64,000 nucleotides of DNA. It comes from Paenibacillus polysaccharolyticus (GTDB lineage: Bacteria; Bacillota; Bacilli; Paenibacillales; Paenibacillaceae). The DNA lies in the NCBI RefSeq assembly GCF_900102085.1, contig NZ_FMVM01000009.1, positions 211,549-275,548 of the forward strand. Reading direction: 5' to 3'. Within the stretch, counting starts at the first letter, position 1. Every line of letters starts with the position of its first letter. Shown here piece by piece: positions 33,033 to 41,927 of the stretch. A program made the translations under genes and the position numbers. The notes under the pieces are model-generated. The model did no database searches, was not told the origin of the DNA, and worked only from the letters and a program-made list of their open reading frames with translations.

Positions 33033-33863
33033 TCACCTTTCCTCTTCCCCTGCAGGCTGTTTAAGCCAGTCCAGCAGCATTTCGTGAAACTGTTCTTTTG
33101 TTGTGAGCGCTGCAACGAGCCAGTCATCCGAAGCCGCCGTGCTCATTCGGAATAACCAGTTGGAGGCTGCACTCGCGGTAAATGCCGCCGATTGTGACTG
33201 CCAGCCCTCCTGTCCCCATACAAGCAATCTGAGCTCTCCGTCAGATTGCTTGCCTACCAGACAACGTGCTAATGCCAGTGAACCTTCAGGATCATTCGTT
33301 TCCTGTGAGAGCTCATCAGCCACGGTTTGTACTTCATACCCCTTCAATCCGTTCATGACATCATAAAACTTTTTCTTGGAACACATCAGTGCCGGTTTAT
33401 CCACTGGAGAATGGCCGCTCCACCTCATCCGCTCAATCAGAACATCAATGGCTTCACGAACATTACCCAAGTCACTTAGACGGAACGAATCGGGGACATC
33501 CGTAGCGCGGGCTACTTCAACGACCCGTTCATCCGTGCAGTGTATATAACTTTCCTGCGACTTCCCGTCAATCGTATAACGGAGCCAGCACGCTCTGTCG
33601 GATAATCCGGCAATGGCTACTCTGGAAAAAACGGTTGGTGTCATGATCAGCTCATTGGTATCTTGATCCTGAATCAAGTAGCCTTTGTCTAGCAAAGAGG
33701 TTTTGACACGCTCCCATTCCATGGCAATATCTTCTGCCATATAACCTCGGAAAGGGTCTTCCACGCCGAGCAATCGATCTGAACCGAGAATACCAGCCAG
33801 GAAAAATAGTTCCTTAATCTGTAACGTGACTACCTTTTGCTTAGAATCATGAACCGTCAACAT
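33033..33863 (-). CDS. Type VII accessory protein (EspG-sized), unknown family
   Basis: A 276-residue soluble protein between essC (16 bases upstream) and the WXG-like gene (6 bases downstream). It has no signal peptide or membrane helix. Size and position resemble EspG-type secretion chaperones of mycobacterial ESX loci, which carry substrates to the ATPase. I see no motif that proves the relation. The N-terminal part (VTLQIKELFFLAGILGSDRLLG) looks like a helix-rich domain. The middle (ALMCSKKKFYDVMNGLKGYEV) and the end (LRLLVWGQEGWQSQS) contain beta strands. It is part of the operon and so likely of the secretion process. Confidence 0.6.
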   Translation of the reverse strand: MLTVHDSKQKVVTLQIKELFFLAGILGSDRLLGVEDPFRGYMAEDIAMEWERVKTSLLDKGYLIQDQDTNELIMTPTVFSRVAIAGLSDRACWLRYTIDGKSQESYIHCTDERVVEVARATDVPDSFRLSDLGNVREAIDVLIERMRWSGHSPVDKPALMCSKKKFYDVMNGLKGYEVQTVADELSQETNDPEGSLALARCLVGKQSDGELRLLVWGQEGWQSQSAAFTASAASNWLFRMSTAASDDWLVAALTTKEQFHEMLLDWLKQPAGEEER

Positions 33864-33879
33864 TATGAGCCACCTCCCC

Positions 33880-36800
33880 TCAAACTACAACATGCCATCG
33901 GTCACGAATTTCTGAAATCCAATTATTCATTTTCCAGCTGCTATCGCATGGAACTGCACCTTTAACCCTGGAATATTTGCGTTTTATATAATAACCTTGA
34001 CCCGGTGGCAGTACCTTCAGCCCACCTGCGGTACCCCCGGATTCCGAATAAGGTATACGGAAGAACGAGAGATCATTAGGGTCCAAAGTCCCGAACAACA
34101 ATCCGCTTTGGGATGCTTTTACATCACTTACCCAATCCGAACCGAACGTCGGAAAATCCGCCGGAACGCCTGAGAGAATCACATGAATGCCTCTGTCTCT
34201 GCCCTGACGAACAATAACACCGAGTTGATCTTTGATATTAAAATCGGTGAGCTGTTTGGACAAGGTGTCCGCATCATCCACGACAAGTACGATTTCGGGT
34301 CCTCCGGTAATCTCACCACGTTTTAGAACTTCATCGTACAACTCCTGAATGACAGGCGCAAGCAATTCTTCCCTCGATACGTGTCCACGGACATGGGGCA
34401 AACTGCTGATTTCACCTAATCCACCTGACCCATACCTCATATCTACCGTGTATATTTGCACATCCTCAGGTGAAGCATGGTAGGCCAGTGATAACATCCA
34501 GGTTTGCAAGAAAGTCGTTTTACCGCCTTCCATCGGACTGGTCACCATAAAGTGCGGCCCTTCACGCAGGTTAAGTTCAAACGGCTCCAAATCATCCGTT
34601 AGAAGACCTACAGGTACATTTACCGTTGAAGTTCCCCCTACGTTGCCGAAGGTACCTGTACGAACAAGCAAATCTTTAAGCTTGATTTCTTCCGGTAATG
34701 GCGCAATCTGTGGCGTTTCCTCACCCGTCCAGCCTTGACGAATCTCTGTAATTGCCCTCCGTAAAGCGGCAGATCGTTCACCCTCGTCCGCTCCTGAAGA
34801 TGGCAGAGCAGCCTGAAACATCAGCGGAGGGACTTGTCCCTTCACTAGACCTCGGCCAGGAGGCAGCTGGCTTGGCGCCTTGGAAGGCCGCCCTACAGCA
34901 TAATAATAATCACTTGGATCAGAGAGCTCAAATGAAACAGCATTTTGAATATTACTTCTGAATTTTTCGAAAATATCAGTGACCCGATTCGCGGTCAGCA
35001 CAAAGGTAATACCTAAACTTCCGCCTTCTCGCAAAATGGTCTCGAGCGATTCATTCTCATCCGGGTAAGCATTACGGAAAGACATATATCCGTCAATAAC
35101 CACAATAATCTGTGGAACTGTAGCATGAGCCGTACGACGATAAGCCGAAATCGTTTTAACCCCGGCCTCCGAGATCATATCTTTGCGCTGCGCCGAGATT
35201 TTCAGAATGTAACGGAACAAACGCTTGATCCGGTCTTCCTCCTCGGCCATCATCACGCCACCGATCTGCGGAAGCCCAGCGAAGTCTTTCATCATACGTC
35301 CCATATCAATAATGTATCCGTTCCACGGCTCTGTGCGCTCCGTACGGGCAAGAGACATCAATAACGTTTGAACAAAAGTCGTTTTGCCAAGTCCAGGCAT
35401 TCCGTATACGACAAGGTGCCCTTGATCCACAGGCAATGCCAGCGGCAACTGACGCTGATTCGGAAGATCATCCAGCATACCCACCAAAGGTTTGAGACCA
35501 CTCGCCCCATCATCAAGCAGAGATTCTCTTTTCTCCTTCTGCTTCCAGTCGTGAAGACCGTCCAGTTCGAGTATCTCTGGCAGCGGAGGCAACCAAGGTC
35601 CAGGCAAACGTTCTATGCCGGCTTCTGTAGCAGCCTTTGCCACATAATCAATGAACACTTGCAACTGTTTCGGCACATCCTCTCCCTTGAGAACAGCTCT
35701 TCGCTCTCCTGTCAGCAGTGGTTCACGTTTGCCGTTCAGACGTACTTCCATTACAGGCAGTACCGTTGTTGAATCCTCCTGCTGATTATAAGGTGCGCCG
35801 CTCCAGGCAAATTGCATTTCTTCAAAGACTTCGTCACTGCCGACCTGAAAATAACCTCGGCCAGGCTTCGTAATCCATGCAGCATTCGGAATTTTTATCA
35901 TATCTCTGCTGTCTCCCTCGCTCTGAACACGAAGACAGATACGGAAACGAGAGTTACTCCAAATTTTATCATCCACGACTCCCGCAGGTTTTTGGGTTGC
36001 GAGAATTAAATGAACACCCAGTGTCCGGCCGATCGCCGCAATACTGATCAACTCATCCATAAATTCCGGCTGGTCACGTTTCAGTTGAGCAAACTCATCT
36101 ATGATAATTACAAGATGCGGCAGTGGTTGTTCGTGTCTTGAACGCAAAATTTTGTAGTACTCATCAATATGTTGCAGGTTGCCCGCATCATTTAAAATCT
36201 TCTGTCTTCTCACCAGTTCAGCGCGAAGAGAAACATTGGCACGTTCAATAAGATTACCATCCAGATTCGTAATGGTACCTACAACATGCGGTAGATCGAC
36301 AAAGGTATTAGACATACCTCCGCCCTTATAGTCGATCAGCATGAAAGCAAGATCATGTGGATGGAACTCGGCTGCCAGTGAAGCAACAATAGACTGAATA
36401 ACCTCACTCTTACCTGAGCCTGTTGTACCCGCAATCAAACCATGGGGACCATGCCCTTGCCGCTCGATTTTATCGTGCAGATTAATAGCTATTTTTTTAC
36501 CACCAGCTCTTACCCCCATAGGTACAGGCAGTGTGTCCGGATATCTGGTTTGCCCCCAGCGGGAGACAACATCCAGATCCTCCACACGTGAAGTGCTGAG
36601 CATATCGAATAGTGGCAACACTTGCGGGATCTCCGAAGCGGAGGAACGCTTCAGACGAATCGGTGACATATAACGGGATAACGCCTCTGCCATCTCCTTG
36701 GAGATCACATCCGGTTTATAGGTCTGCGAGACGACATCCGCATCTTCCGTCTTTTTGATGTACACTCCTTTGCCTTTGGAAGCCTCCATAATTAACTGGC

Positions 36801-37884
36801 AGTGCATAGGAAGGGATTGTTTGCGGTTCGCCAGCACAATCGTGCATACATCAATCTCTTGCGCAGCCTCCAGCAGTAGTGGAAGTAGAGGTTCTTCTTC
36901 GATCAGTTGCGTATCCGACAGAATAATAACATAACAAGGAGTTTGCACCGCTTTTTTGTAGCGATCTTCCTTGTTATTACGACGGCGGTTCAACACGGAA
37001 AACAAGCTGTCCGCCAATTGATGCGCACTGCTGTGCCTGTCGGCCATATATCGCTGTCCTTGATCCTCATCCCAAATATGAGGCAACCAGCGGAGCCATT
37101 CCCACTCCTTGGTATCCTTTTCTTCATAAAATGCAGCAAGTTTCAGTTCATCCGGTGAGTGCCTCACCGTAAGCTGTGAGACGATAACACGTAGCGAAGC
37201 CATCACTTCTTCCCGATCCCCGACCAGACCCATGACCTTGGATTCGAATAGAGGCAGGGTTATCGTGGCGTCGGGCACGGTCTGAAATTCCGCAGCGAGC
37301 CCATGTGCGGCCTCAATCAACTCATCCTTTTCATATCCATCAATACGCGGTACCTGAAGTTTGATGCGAAACGGAATCTCTCCTGTACCGATACGTACCT
37401 GTAAAAAATCGTCATCTTCCGGGGAACGCTCCCAAAGCGAGCTGTTTCGGTTCTTGACAATTTGCAGGCAAACGGATGGATCGCCATGGATTTCATGCAG
37501 GCTCTTCACTTGCTCCGCCTGTGCTTCCTTCAATTCTTCACGATGTTTATCCAGCTGTGCAAGATACATCGCTTTACGTTCCTCGATCTTTTTGCGATAT
37601 GATTTTTTATTGCTGAGATATACAAAGAACGGAATGGTGTACGATGTAAGCATCATCATAACCGTCATCATCTGGAACATCATATAATTGCTGTTATTCA
37701 TTTTGCCAGTCATATTAATGTACACGTAGAAACCGATGCTGACCATCGTCATCATCACGGGAACCACGATTGAAATCATGGAAAATGTAGGTTTGTTCGG
37801 TTCTGCAGGCGGCCTGAGAATTTCGAGGCTCTCTTCCTTCAAAACCGGTGTCATTCTCGGAGAACGCTGATATAACACATTCAC
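33880..37884 (-). CDS. essC: EssC/YukB-type FtsK/SpoIIIE ATPase of the type VII secretion system
   Basis: About 1334 residues. Two membrane helices near residues 35-55 and 65-90 follow a short cytoplasmic N-terminus. Three FtsK/SpoIIIE domains carry Walker A motifs: GTTGSGKSE near 486, GMPGLGKTT near 830 and SPMEGGKTT near 1116. The first domain has a full Walker B (LVIIIDEFAQ). The second (VVIDGYMS) and third (LVVDDADT) look weakened, as is usual for EssC, where the first domain does the work. I place the start at a GTG at 37884, preceded by AAAGGAGGT; the ATG at 37932 lacks a site. It is the central motor that drives EsxA-type substrates across the membrane. Confidence 0.95.
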   Translation of the reverse strand: MNVLYQRSPRMTPVLKEESLEILRPPAEPNKPTFSMISIVVPVMMTMVSIGFYVYINMTGKMNNSNYMMFQMMTVMMMLTSYTIPFFVYLSNKKSYRKKIEERKAMYLAQLDKHREELKEAQAEQVKSLHEIHGDPSVCLQIVKNRNSSLWERSPEDDDFLQVRIGTGEIPFRIKLQVPRIDGYEKDELIEAAHGLAAEFQTVPDATITLPLFESKVMGLVGDREEVMASLRVIVSQLTVRHSPDELKLAAFYEEKDTKEWEWLRWLPHIWDEDQGQRYMADRHSSAHQLADSLFSVLNRRRNNKEDRYKKAVQTPCYVIILSDTQLIEEEPLLPLLLEAAQEIDVCTIVLANRKQSLPMHCQLIMEASKGKGVYIKKTEDADVVSQTYKPDVISKEMAEALSRYMSPIRLKRSSASEIPQVLPLFDMLSTSRVEDLDVVSRWGQTRYPDTLPVPMGVRAGGKKIAINLHDKIERQGHGPHGLIAGTTGSGKSEVIQSIVASLAAEFHPHDLAFMLIDYKGGGMSNTFVDLPHVVGTITNLDGNLIERANVSLRAELVRRQKILNDAGNLQHIDEYYKILRSRHEQPLPHLVIIIDEFAQLKRDQPEFMDELISIAAIGRTLGVHLILATQKPAGVVDDKIWSNSRFRICLRVQSEGDSRDMIKIPNAAWITKPGRGYFQVGSDEVFEEMQFAWSGAPYNQQEDSTTVLPVMEVRLNGKREPLLTGERRAVLKGEDVPKQLQVFIDYVAKAATEAGIERLPGPWLPPLPEILELDGLHDWKQKEKRESLLDDGASGLKPLVGMLDDLPNQRQLPLALPVDQGHLVVYGMPGLGKTTFVQTLLMSLARTERTEPWNGYIIDMGRMMKDFAGLPQIGGVMMAEEEDRIKRLFRYILKISAQRKDMISEAGVKTISAYRRTAHATVPQIIVVIDGYMSFRNAYPDENESLETILREGGSLGITFVLTANRVTDIFEKFRSNIQNAVSFELSDPSDYYYAVGRPSKAPSQLPPGRGLVKGQVPPLMFQAALPSSGADEGERSAALRRAITEIRQGWTGEETPQIAPLPEEIKLKDLLVRTGTFGNVGGTSTVNVPVGLLTDDLEPFELNLREGPHFMVTSPMEGGKTTFLQTWMLSLAYHASPEDVQIYTVDMRYGSGGLGEISSLPHVRGHVSREELLAPVIQELYDEVLKRGEITGGPEIVLVVDDADTLSKQLTDFNIKDQLGVIVRQGRDRGIHVILSGVPADFPTFGSDWVSDVKASQSGLLFGTLDPNDLSFFRIPYSESGGTAGGLKVLPPGQGYYIKRKYSRVKGAVPCDSSWKMNNWISEIRDRWHVVV

Positions 37885-37938
37885 GAAGAAAAGACCTCCT
37901 TTTAGTCGTTCAATTAATGAATGATACGCCACAGAGCG

Positions 37939-38259
37939 TCATTCGTTGCTCTCCTGCTGAAATAATGAGCGTCTCCCGTAGATGGGTGCCTCTTCAGAAG
38001 TCGTTGAAAAAGCCCGCTGTACACGCACACAGCTTCCCTGACGTAGCCCCGTCTCCATTAGCTGCTGGGCGTTCTGGGGGGTAAACCATAGTCCCTCAGG
38101 AAATTTAGCTTCCAAAATATACTGAATGCCATCCCCCGGCGCCTGTCCGAATATTCGTACACCGAGCAACGTCTTCAGGTGTTCAATGGTGCATTCATCC
38201 GGAACCTCAATGTCGAACCATTCGCCTTCCTCCCGGCCGGAATACACGGTTAGAATCAT
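37939..38259 (-). CDS. YukD/EsaB-like ubiquitin-fold protein
   Basis: A 106-residue protein with a ubiquitin-like beginning (MILTVYSGREEGEWFDIEVPDECTIEHL), as in YukD/EsaB, followed by about 30 extra residues. YukD-like proteins are small soluble parts of Gram-positive type VII systems and lack the lysine-attack tail of true ubiquitin. The ATG at 38259 follows GGGAGGG; the in-frame ATG at 38274 lies inside the site. It is the first gene of the locus, with essC 54 bases downstream. A regulatory or assembly role is likely. Confidence 0.85.
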   Translation of the reverse strand: MILTVYSGREEGEWFDIEVPDECTIEHLKTLLGVRIFGQAPGDGIQYILEAKFPEGLWFTPQNAQQLMETGLRQGSCVRVQRAFSTTSEEAPIYGRRSLFQQESNE

Positions 38260-38678
38260 GTGAAGCCCTCCCAAGGTCTCATATGTAAATTGTCCTAATG
38301 TCAGATTAAATCAAAAAAATGCGAGTGAAACGGTATTCCATCCTATTTTCTTATATAAAACCCTTGTTTGCAACGTATTCGCTGTAATTTTGTTACATAT
38401 GACCCACGTTTATATTAAAATATCGTCCATTTGACTCAGAACTTTTGTGTCATTGTTTGGTAAAAAAATTGCAATGATGCGAAACTATCGCTGTGATTTC
38501 CATTTAATAGAAAAAGAAAGAAGAGATTCGGGACTTTTATTCCTTCGTCCACAATTGAATTGTGAACACTTTTCAAACTTTATCCACCTTTATGTTTTCA
38601 TAAGCTGATTTTAAGGTAATTTTAAGCATTGGTATTTAATATTACCTGTATGAAATAACTCTCGTGAGGTGATTTCAA
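38260..38678. other. Intergenic region upstream of the type VII locus
   Basis: About 400 AT-rich bases between the divergent yukD-like gene and the small gene at 38679. No ORF is seen. A loose inverted repeat GGTAAT...ATTACC at 38615-38646 lies just upstream of the small gene. A weak promoter-like TTGCAA/TATAAG pair faces the type VII locus. Both are suggestive only. Confidence 0.4.
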
Positions 38679-38918
38679 GTGAGAACTCTAATAACTTTTC
38701 AAGACAAATCAATCCCTGTATATTTTAATCAAGAAAACAAACAACCTGTGCAAAAAACATTAAGATTGCTTAGCAGTGCTCTTGAGCATAAGATCAGTAA
38801 TGGTAAACGCGCTTTGCAAAAATGTCTGCACTCTTTGATTAGTATTGAAATTGTTGGCGGCGAAGCTATTCTTCATAGCCGCAGCGAAAATGACTCTCTT
38901 GCTCTATCGTTATATTGA
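38679..38918 (+). CDS. Small hypothetical protein
   Basis: A 79-residue protein starting with GTG at 38679, seven bases after GAGGTG. A strong terminator lies 39 bases after the stop, so the gene looks real despite its size. It contains KTLRLLSSALEHKISNG and ALQKCLHSLISIEIVGG and has no signal peptide or membrane helix. I do not recognise the family. It is divergent from the type VII locus and might be unrelated to it. Confidence 0.65.
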   Translation: MRTLITFQDKSIPVYFNQENKQPVQKTLRLLSSALEHKISNGKRALQKCLHSLISIEIVGGEAILHSRSENDSLALSLY

Positions 38919-38956
38919 AGAAGAGTCCAGTAACCTTCGTTTATGCGTTACCATGA

Positions 38957-38996
38957 AAAAGGAAGCTTCCCTATAAAGGACAAGCTTCCTTTTTGA
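38957..38996 (+). terminator. Terminator of the small gene at 38679
   Basis: AAAAAGGAAGCTT and AAGCTTCCTTTTT pair around a loop of about 13 bases, with a T-run. Confidence 0.9.
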
Positions 38997-39023
38997 CGTG
39001 GTTTTGGGCATATCCGCACCCTC

Positions 39024-39176
39024 TTATTTCAGCTTTTCCAACACGTAAGCCGCATCATGTTCTTCTGCAAACTCAGCTTTTCGTATTCGAATGACAAACA
39101 ATCTAACCAAATTTTCTCGTGTATGTTCTTCCTGACAGGTATTTATTTTCCTTAAAATAAAGCGGTCAATGGACAT
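39024..39176 (-). CDS. Possible 50-residue small protein
   Basis: An ORF of 50 codons on the minus strand (MSIDRFILRKINTCQEEHTR..., ending VLEKLK). It is preceded by AAGGGG at a long spacing of 11 bases. It is charged and helical, with no known relative. It lies in the otherwise empty gap between two terminators, so it might be real, but chance is not excluded. The remaining gap 39177-39311 holds nothing I can support. Confidence 0.3.
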   Translation of the reverse strand: MSIDRFILRKINTCQEEHTRENLVRLFVIRIRKAEFAEEHDAAYVLEKLK

Positions 39177-39311
39177 AAGTTCCAAGCCCCTTTGCCATGA
39201 TTTTTACGGAGTACTTCGTCCCGTGTATCCATAAATAACCAGATCAGAAGTTGCCCAAACAGCTTTTTCATTCGATTGAGAGTGTTATTTGCATCCGTTG
39301 TAAAATGATGC

Positions 39312-39344
39312 AAAAGCCCGTCCCAATATCGCTCAGACGGGCTT
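39312..39344 (-). terminator. Terminator of the aldehyde dehydrogenase gene
   Basis: AAGCCCGTC and GACGGGCTT pair around a 13-base loop. On the minus strand TTTTG follows. Confidence 0.85.
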
Positions 39345-39422
39345 CATGCACCTCCTGTCGCTTCATCGCGAACCGACTCGGATAAACCACGGACTACATC
39401 TCTCTATTCATGCATATTCGAC

Positions 39423-40904
39423 TTAGTTCACGCCCGGATACTCCCGAAATTGATGTTGTAGACTGATCCAGCGTGTACGTGTGAATTTATCAATCGCCCA
39501 GTCTCCGCCAAAACGACCTATGCCTGACGATTTCTCTCCGCCAAACATGACATGTGCTTCATCATTCACCGATTGATCGTTGACATGTACCATACCCGAT
39601 TCAATCTGCCCTGCCACCCGGTACCCCCGCTCCAGATTGGCCGTAAATACAGAGCCACTCAGACCATAAGGAGTATCATTAGCCAGCCCAATAGCATCCT
39701 GCTCATCTGTAGCTTTCATAATGATAGCTACTGGTCCGAACAGCTCCTGCTGTACAATCTCCTGCTCGCGTTGGACATCCGCAAGCACGGTTGGCATAAG
39801 CACACTTTCCTGATGTGTTCCGCCAAGCACTAATTGCGCGCCTTCCTCTTTAGCCTGCTGTACGAGCTCTAGAAGCCGTTCCACTTCTTTCTTTCGGATT
39901 AGGGGACCTACCAGTGTTTTCTCGTCAGCCGGATCACCGGCATGTATGTTTTTCGTTTTGTTAACAAAGGATTGAACAAACCGATCGTAAATATCTTCGT
40001 GTACGATAATACGGTTTAGCGCCATGCAAATCTGACCCTGATGCAGGAACTTTCCGAATACAGCAGCCTGAGCCGCATGCTCAACATCCGCATCATCCAG
40101 AACGATCATCGCATTGTTGCCGCCGAGTTCCAGTGCAGTTTCTTTGAGATGCTCACCGGCGAGTTTACCAATGCCCCTACCCACTTCTGTAGAACCCGTA
40201 AATGAAATGACTTTAGGAATGGGATGTGTGACAAAATAATCCCCAATCTCGCTGCCACTTCCGGCGACTACATTTAATACCCCCTCTGGCAGACCCGCTT
40301 GTTCAAACAGATCCGCAATCAGCCATCCTGCTGTAATCGGTGTATCTGAAGCGGGTTTAATCACCACACCGTTGCCGAGTGCGATTGCGGGTGCGACGGA
40401 ACGCAAACATAGATGTAGCGGAAAATTCCATGGTCCAATAACGCCGATAACCCCTTTGGGCTCACGGACTACCCGATTTTCTTTGCCCGGCGTATTGGAC
40501 GGAAGCAGTTCGCCTTTCATTCGAAAAGGAAATGAAGCCGATTCATCCACAATACGTTTCGCTGCGGCAAATTCTGCTTCAGCTTTGATGCGTGTGCTAC
40601 CGGATTCCGTAATGAGTAGCTGTATAATCTCATCTTTTCGTTCTTCCATTAAAGATGAGACCTTACGAAGCACCCCTTCCTTAACGGAAGGCAACGTTGC
40701 TTTCCATTCCACCGAACTCTTTTGCGCAGACTTATAAGCCTGATCTATATCCTCTGGACTGGAAGAACGCCAGGTCGCGATCACTTCACCCGTATACGGA
40801 TTCATGTTTTCAATCGTTTTCTCGCCTGAGCCTTCCACCCATTTACCTGAAATGAACTGTTTAGTCCATGTCGCCGATTTATGTTGGTTATCTACTAAAG
40901 TCAT
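39423..40904 (-). CDS. Aldehyde dehydrogenase (YfmT-like)
   Basis: A 493-residue NAD(P)-dependent aldehyde dehydrogenase. GPWNFPLHL carries the catalytic Asn near residue 158, FTGSTEVG near 233 is the cofactor loop, ELGGNNAM near 256 has the catalytic Glu, and GQICMALNR near 288 has the nucleophilic Cys. The later GPVAIIMK and FGGEKSSGIGRFGG motifs fit the aromatic or vanillin/benzaldehyde dehydrogenase group like YfmT. It oxidises an aldehyde to the acid; the exact aldehyde is unknown. It is a single gene with its own terminator. Confidence 0.93.
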   Translation of the reverse strand: MTLVDNQHKSATWTKQFISGKWVEGSGEKTIENMNPYTGEVIATWRSSSPEDIDQAYKSAQKSSVEWKATLPSVKEGVLRKVSSLMEERKDEIIQLLITESGSTRIKAEAEFAAAKRIVDESASFPFRMKGELLPSNTPGKENRVVREPKGVIGVIGPWNFPLHLCLRSVAPAIALGNGVVIKPASDTPITAGWLIADLFEQAGLPEGVLNVVAGSGSEIGDYFVTHPIPKVISFTGSTEVGRGIGKLAGEHLKETALELGGNNAMIVLDDADVEHAAQAAVFGKFLHQGQICMALNRIIVHEDIYDRFVQSFVNKTKNIHAGDPADEKTLVGPLIRKKEVERLLELVQQAKEEGAQLVLGGTHQESVLMPTVLADVQREQEIVQQELFGPVAIIMKATDEQDAIGLANDTPYGLSGSVFTANLERGYRVAGQIESGMVHVNDQSVNDEAHVMFGGEKSSGIGRFGGDWAIDKFTRTRWISLQHQFREYPGVN

Positions 40905-40978
40905 TACACAAGCCTCCGATCTTCAGATTAGAATGTACATTAAAAAAACGATGTCTCATTCATTAACCTTGTTCGAAG

Positions 40979-41497
40979 TTAGGCAAACGGAGTTAGATCA
41001 GGCCAACCATACGCGACTTCCTCCAGATCTTCATCCCCGATACGAATCGACTGTGTATGAACAGGTATACCACCCATTTTTTCATAAAAACGACACGCCG
41101 GGTTTTGCTCCAAAGCCCAAATCATCATATTATCAATCTTGCATGTCTGGAGGTGCTGAACCACCTGCTTCACAAGTTGTCTGCCTATTCCAGAATTTTG
41201 ATGAGACTGGAGCAGATAAATGGCGTACAACTCGCCATCATAGGGTAGTTGACCTTCGCGTTCCTTACCTCCACAGGCAAAACCGACAATTTCCCCCTCT
41301 TCATCCTCGGCGACGATCAAAATCTGATCATTTTCGCTAGCGCGTAACTGCTGCTCCCACTGAGCTAATCGTGATTCTGTAGTCAAAAGATGCAAAACGT
41401 GATCTGGCACAATTCCGCGGTATGTCGTTTTCCAGCTCTCTGTATGTACGTATGCGATCCCCCTCGCATCCCCTTCACGTGCTAACCTGATATGCAT
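40979..41497 (-). CDS. GNAT family N-acetyltransferase
   Basis: A 172-residue acetyltransferase. The beta-4 strand LYAIYLL and the acetyl-CoA loop QSHQNSGIGRQL (residues 95-108) fit GNAT motif A (Q/R-x2-G-x-G/A). It ends with ACRFYEKMGG, the usual motif B helix. Its substrate is unknown. It lies 15 bases upstream of an in-phase stop region, in a group of four minus-strand genes of mixed function. Unlike the GNAT genes in the cassette array, it has ordinary backbone base composition. Confidence 0.9.
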   Translation of the reverse strand: MHIRLAREGDARGIAYVHTESWKTTYRGIVPDHVLHLLTTESRLAQWEQQLRASENDQILIVAEDEEGEIVGFACGGKEREGQLPYDGELYAIYLLQSHQNSGIGRQLVKQVVQHLQTCKIDNMMIWALEQNPACRFYEKMGGIPVHTQSIRIGDEDLEEVAYGWPDLTPFA

Positions 41498-41531
41498 AGC
41501 TTCGCCCCCTTTTCAAAAAAGAATATCCGGC

Positions 41532-41873
41532 CTATGGCCGGATCGTAACTCGGGTTCCCACGGATACCTTTGAGGACAAATCCAGCACGTCTGAATTGTA
41601 CATCCGAATGCAGCCATGTGATACGGACTTGCCAATCGACGATGGTTCGTTGGTTCCATGAATACCATAATGGGGTTTGGACAGGCCCATCCAGAGCACA
41701 CCGAAAGGCCCTCCAGGATTCTCTTGTTTGTTGACAATGGTGAACTCTCCGCTTGGAGTGCTGGTCAGCATTTTACCTGTGGCTACCGGATAACCTTTCA
41801 CAACTTGATCTCCATCTAGCAGATATAACATATGGTCGGACAAGTCCACGATGATTCTGTAATTCGGCATCAC
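41532..41873 (-). CDS. L,D-transpeptidase (YkuD domain) protein
   Basis: A 113-residue YkuD-type domain. [10 protein letters not shown] near residue 69 and the catalytic SHGCIRM (His86, Cys88, Arg90) match the active site of L,D-transpeptidases, which form 3-3 cross-links in peptidoglycan. The protein is only the catalytic domain and has no signal peptide or LysM. That is unusual for an enzyme that must work outside the membrane. Short YkuD proteins of this type are found in Bacillus and Paenibacillus spores. A GTG two codons before the ATG at the start is also possible; AGGAGGG precedes both. Confidence 0.9.
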   Translation of the reverse strand: MMPNYRIIVDLSDHMLYLLDGDQVVKGYPVATGKMLTSTPSGEFTIVNKQENPGGPFGVLWMGLSKPHYGIHGTNEPSSIGKSVSHGCIRMYNSDVLDLSSKVSVGTRVTIRP

Positions 41874-41927
41874 GACATCCCTCCTGCCTTATCCTATGCA
41901 AGACAAATACGGATGCCCCGCCTCATA

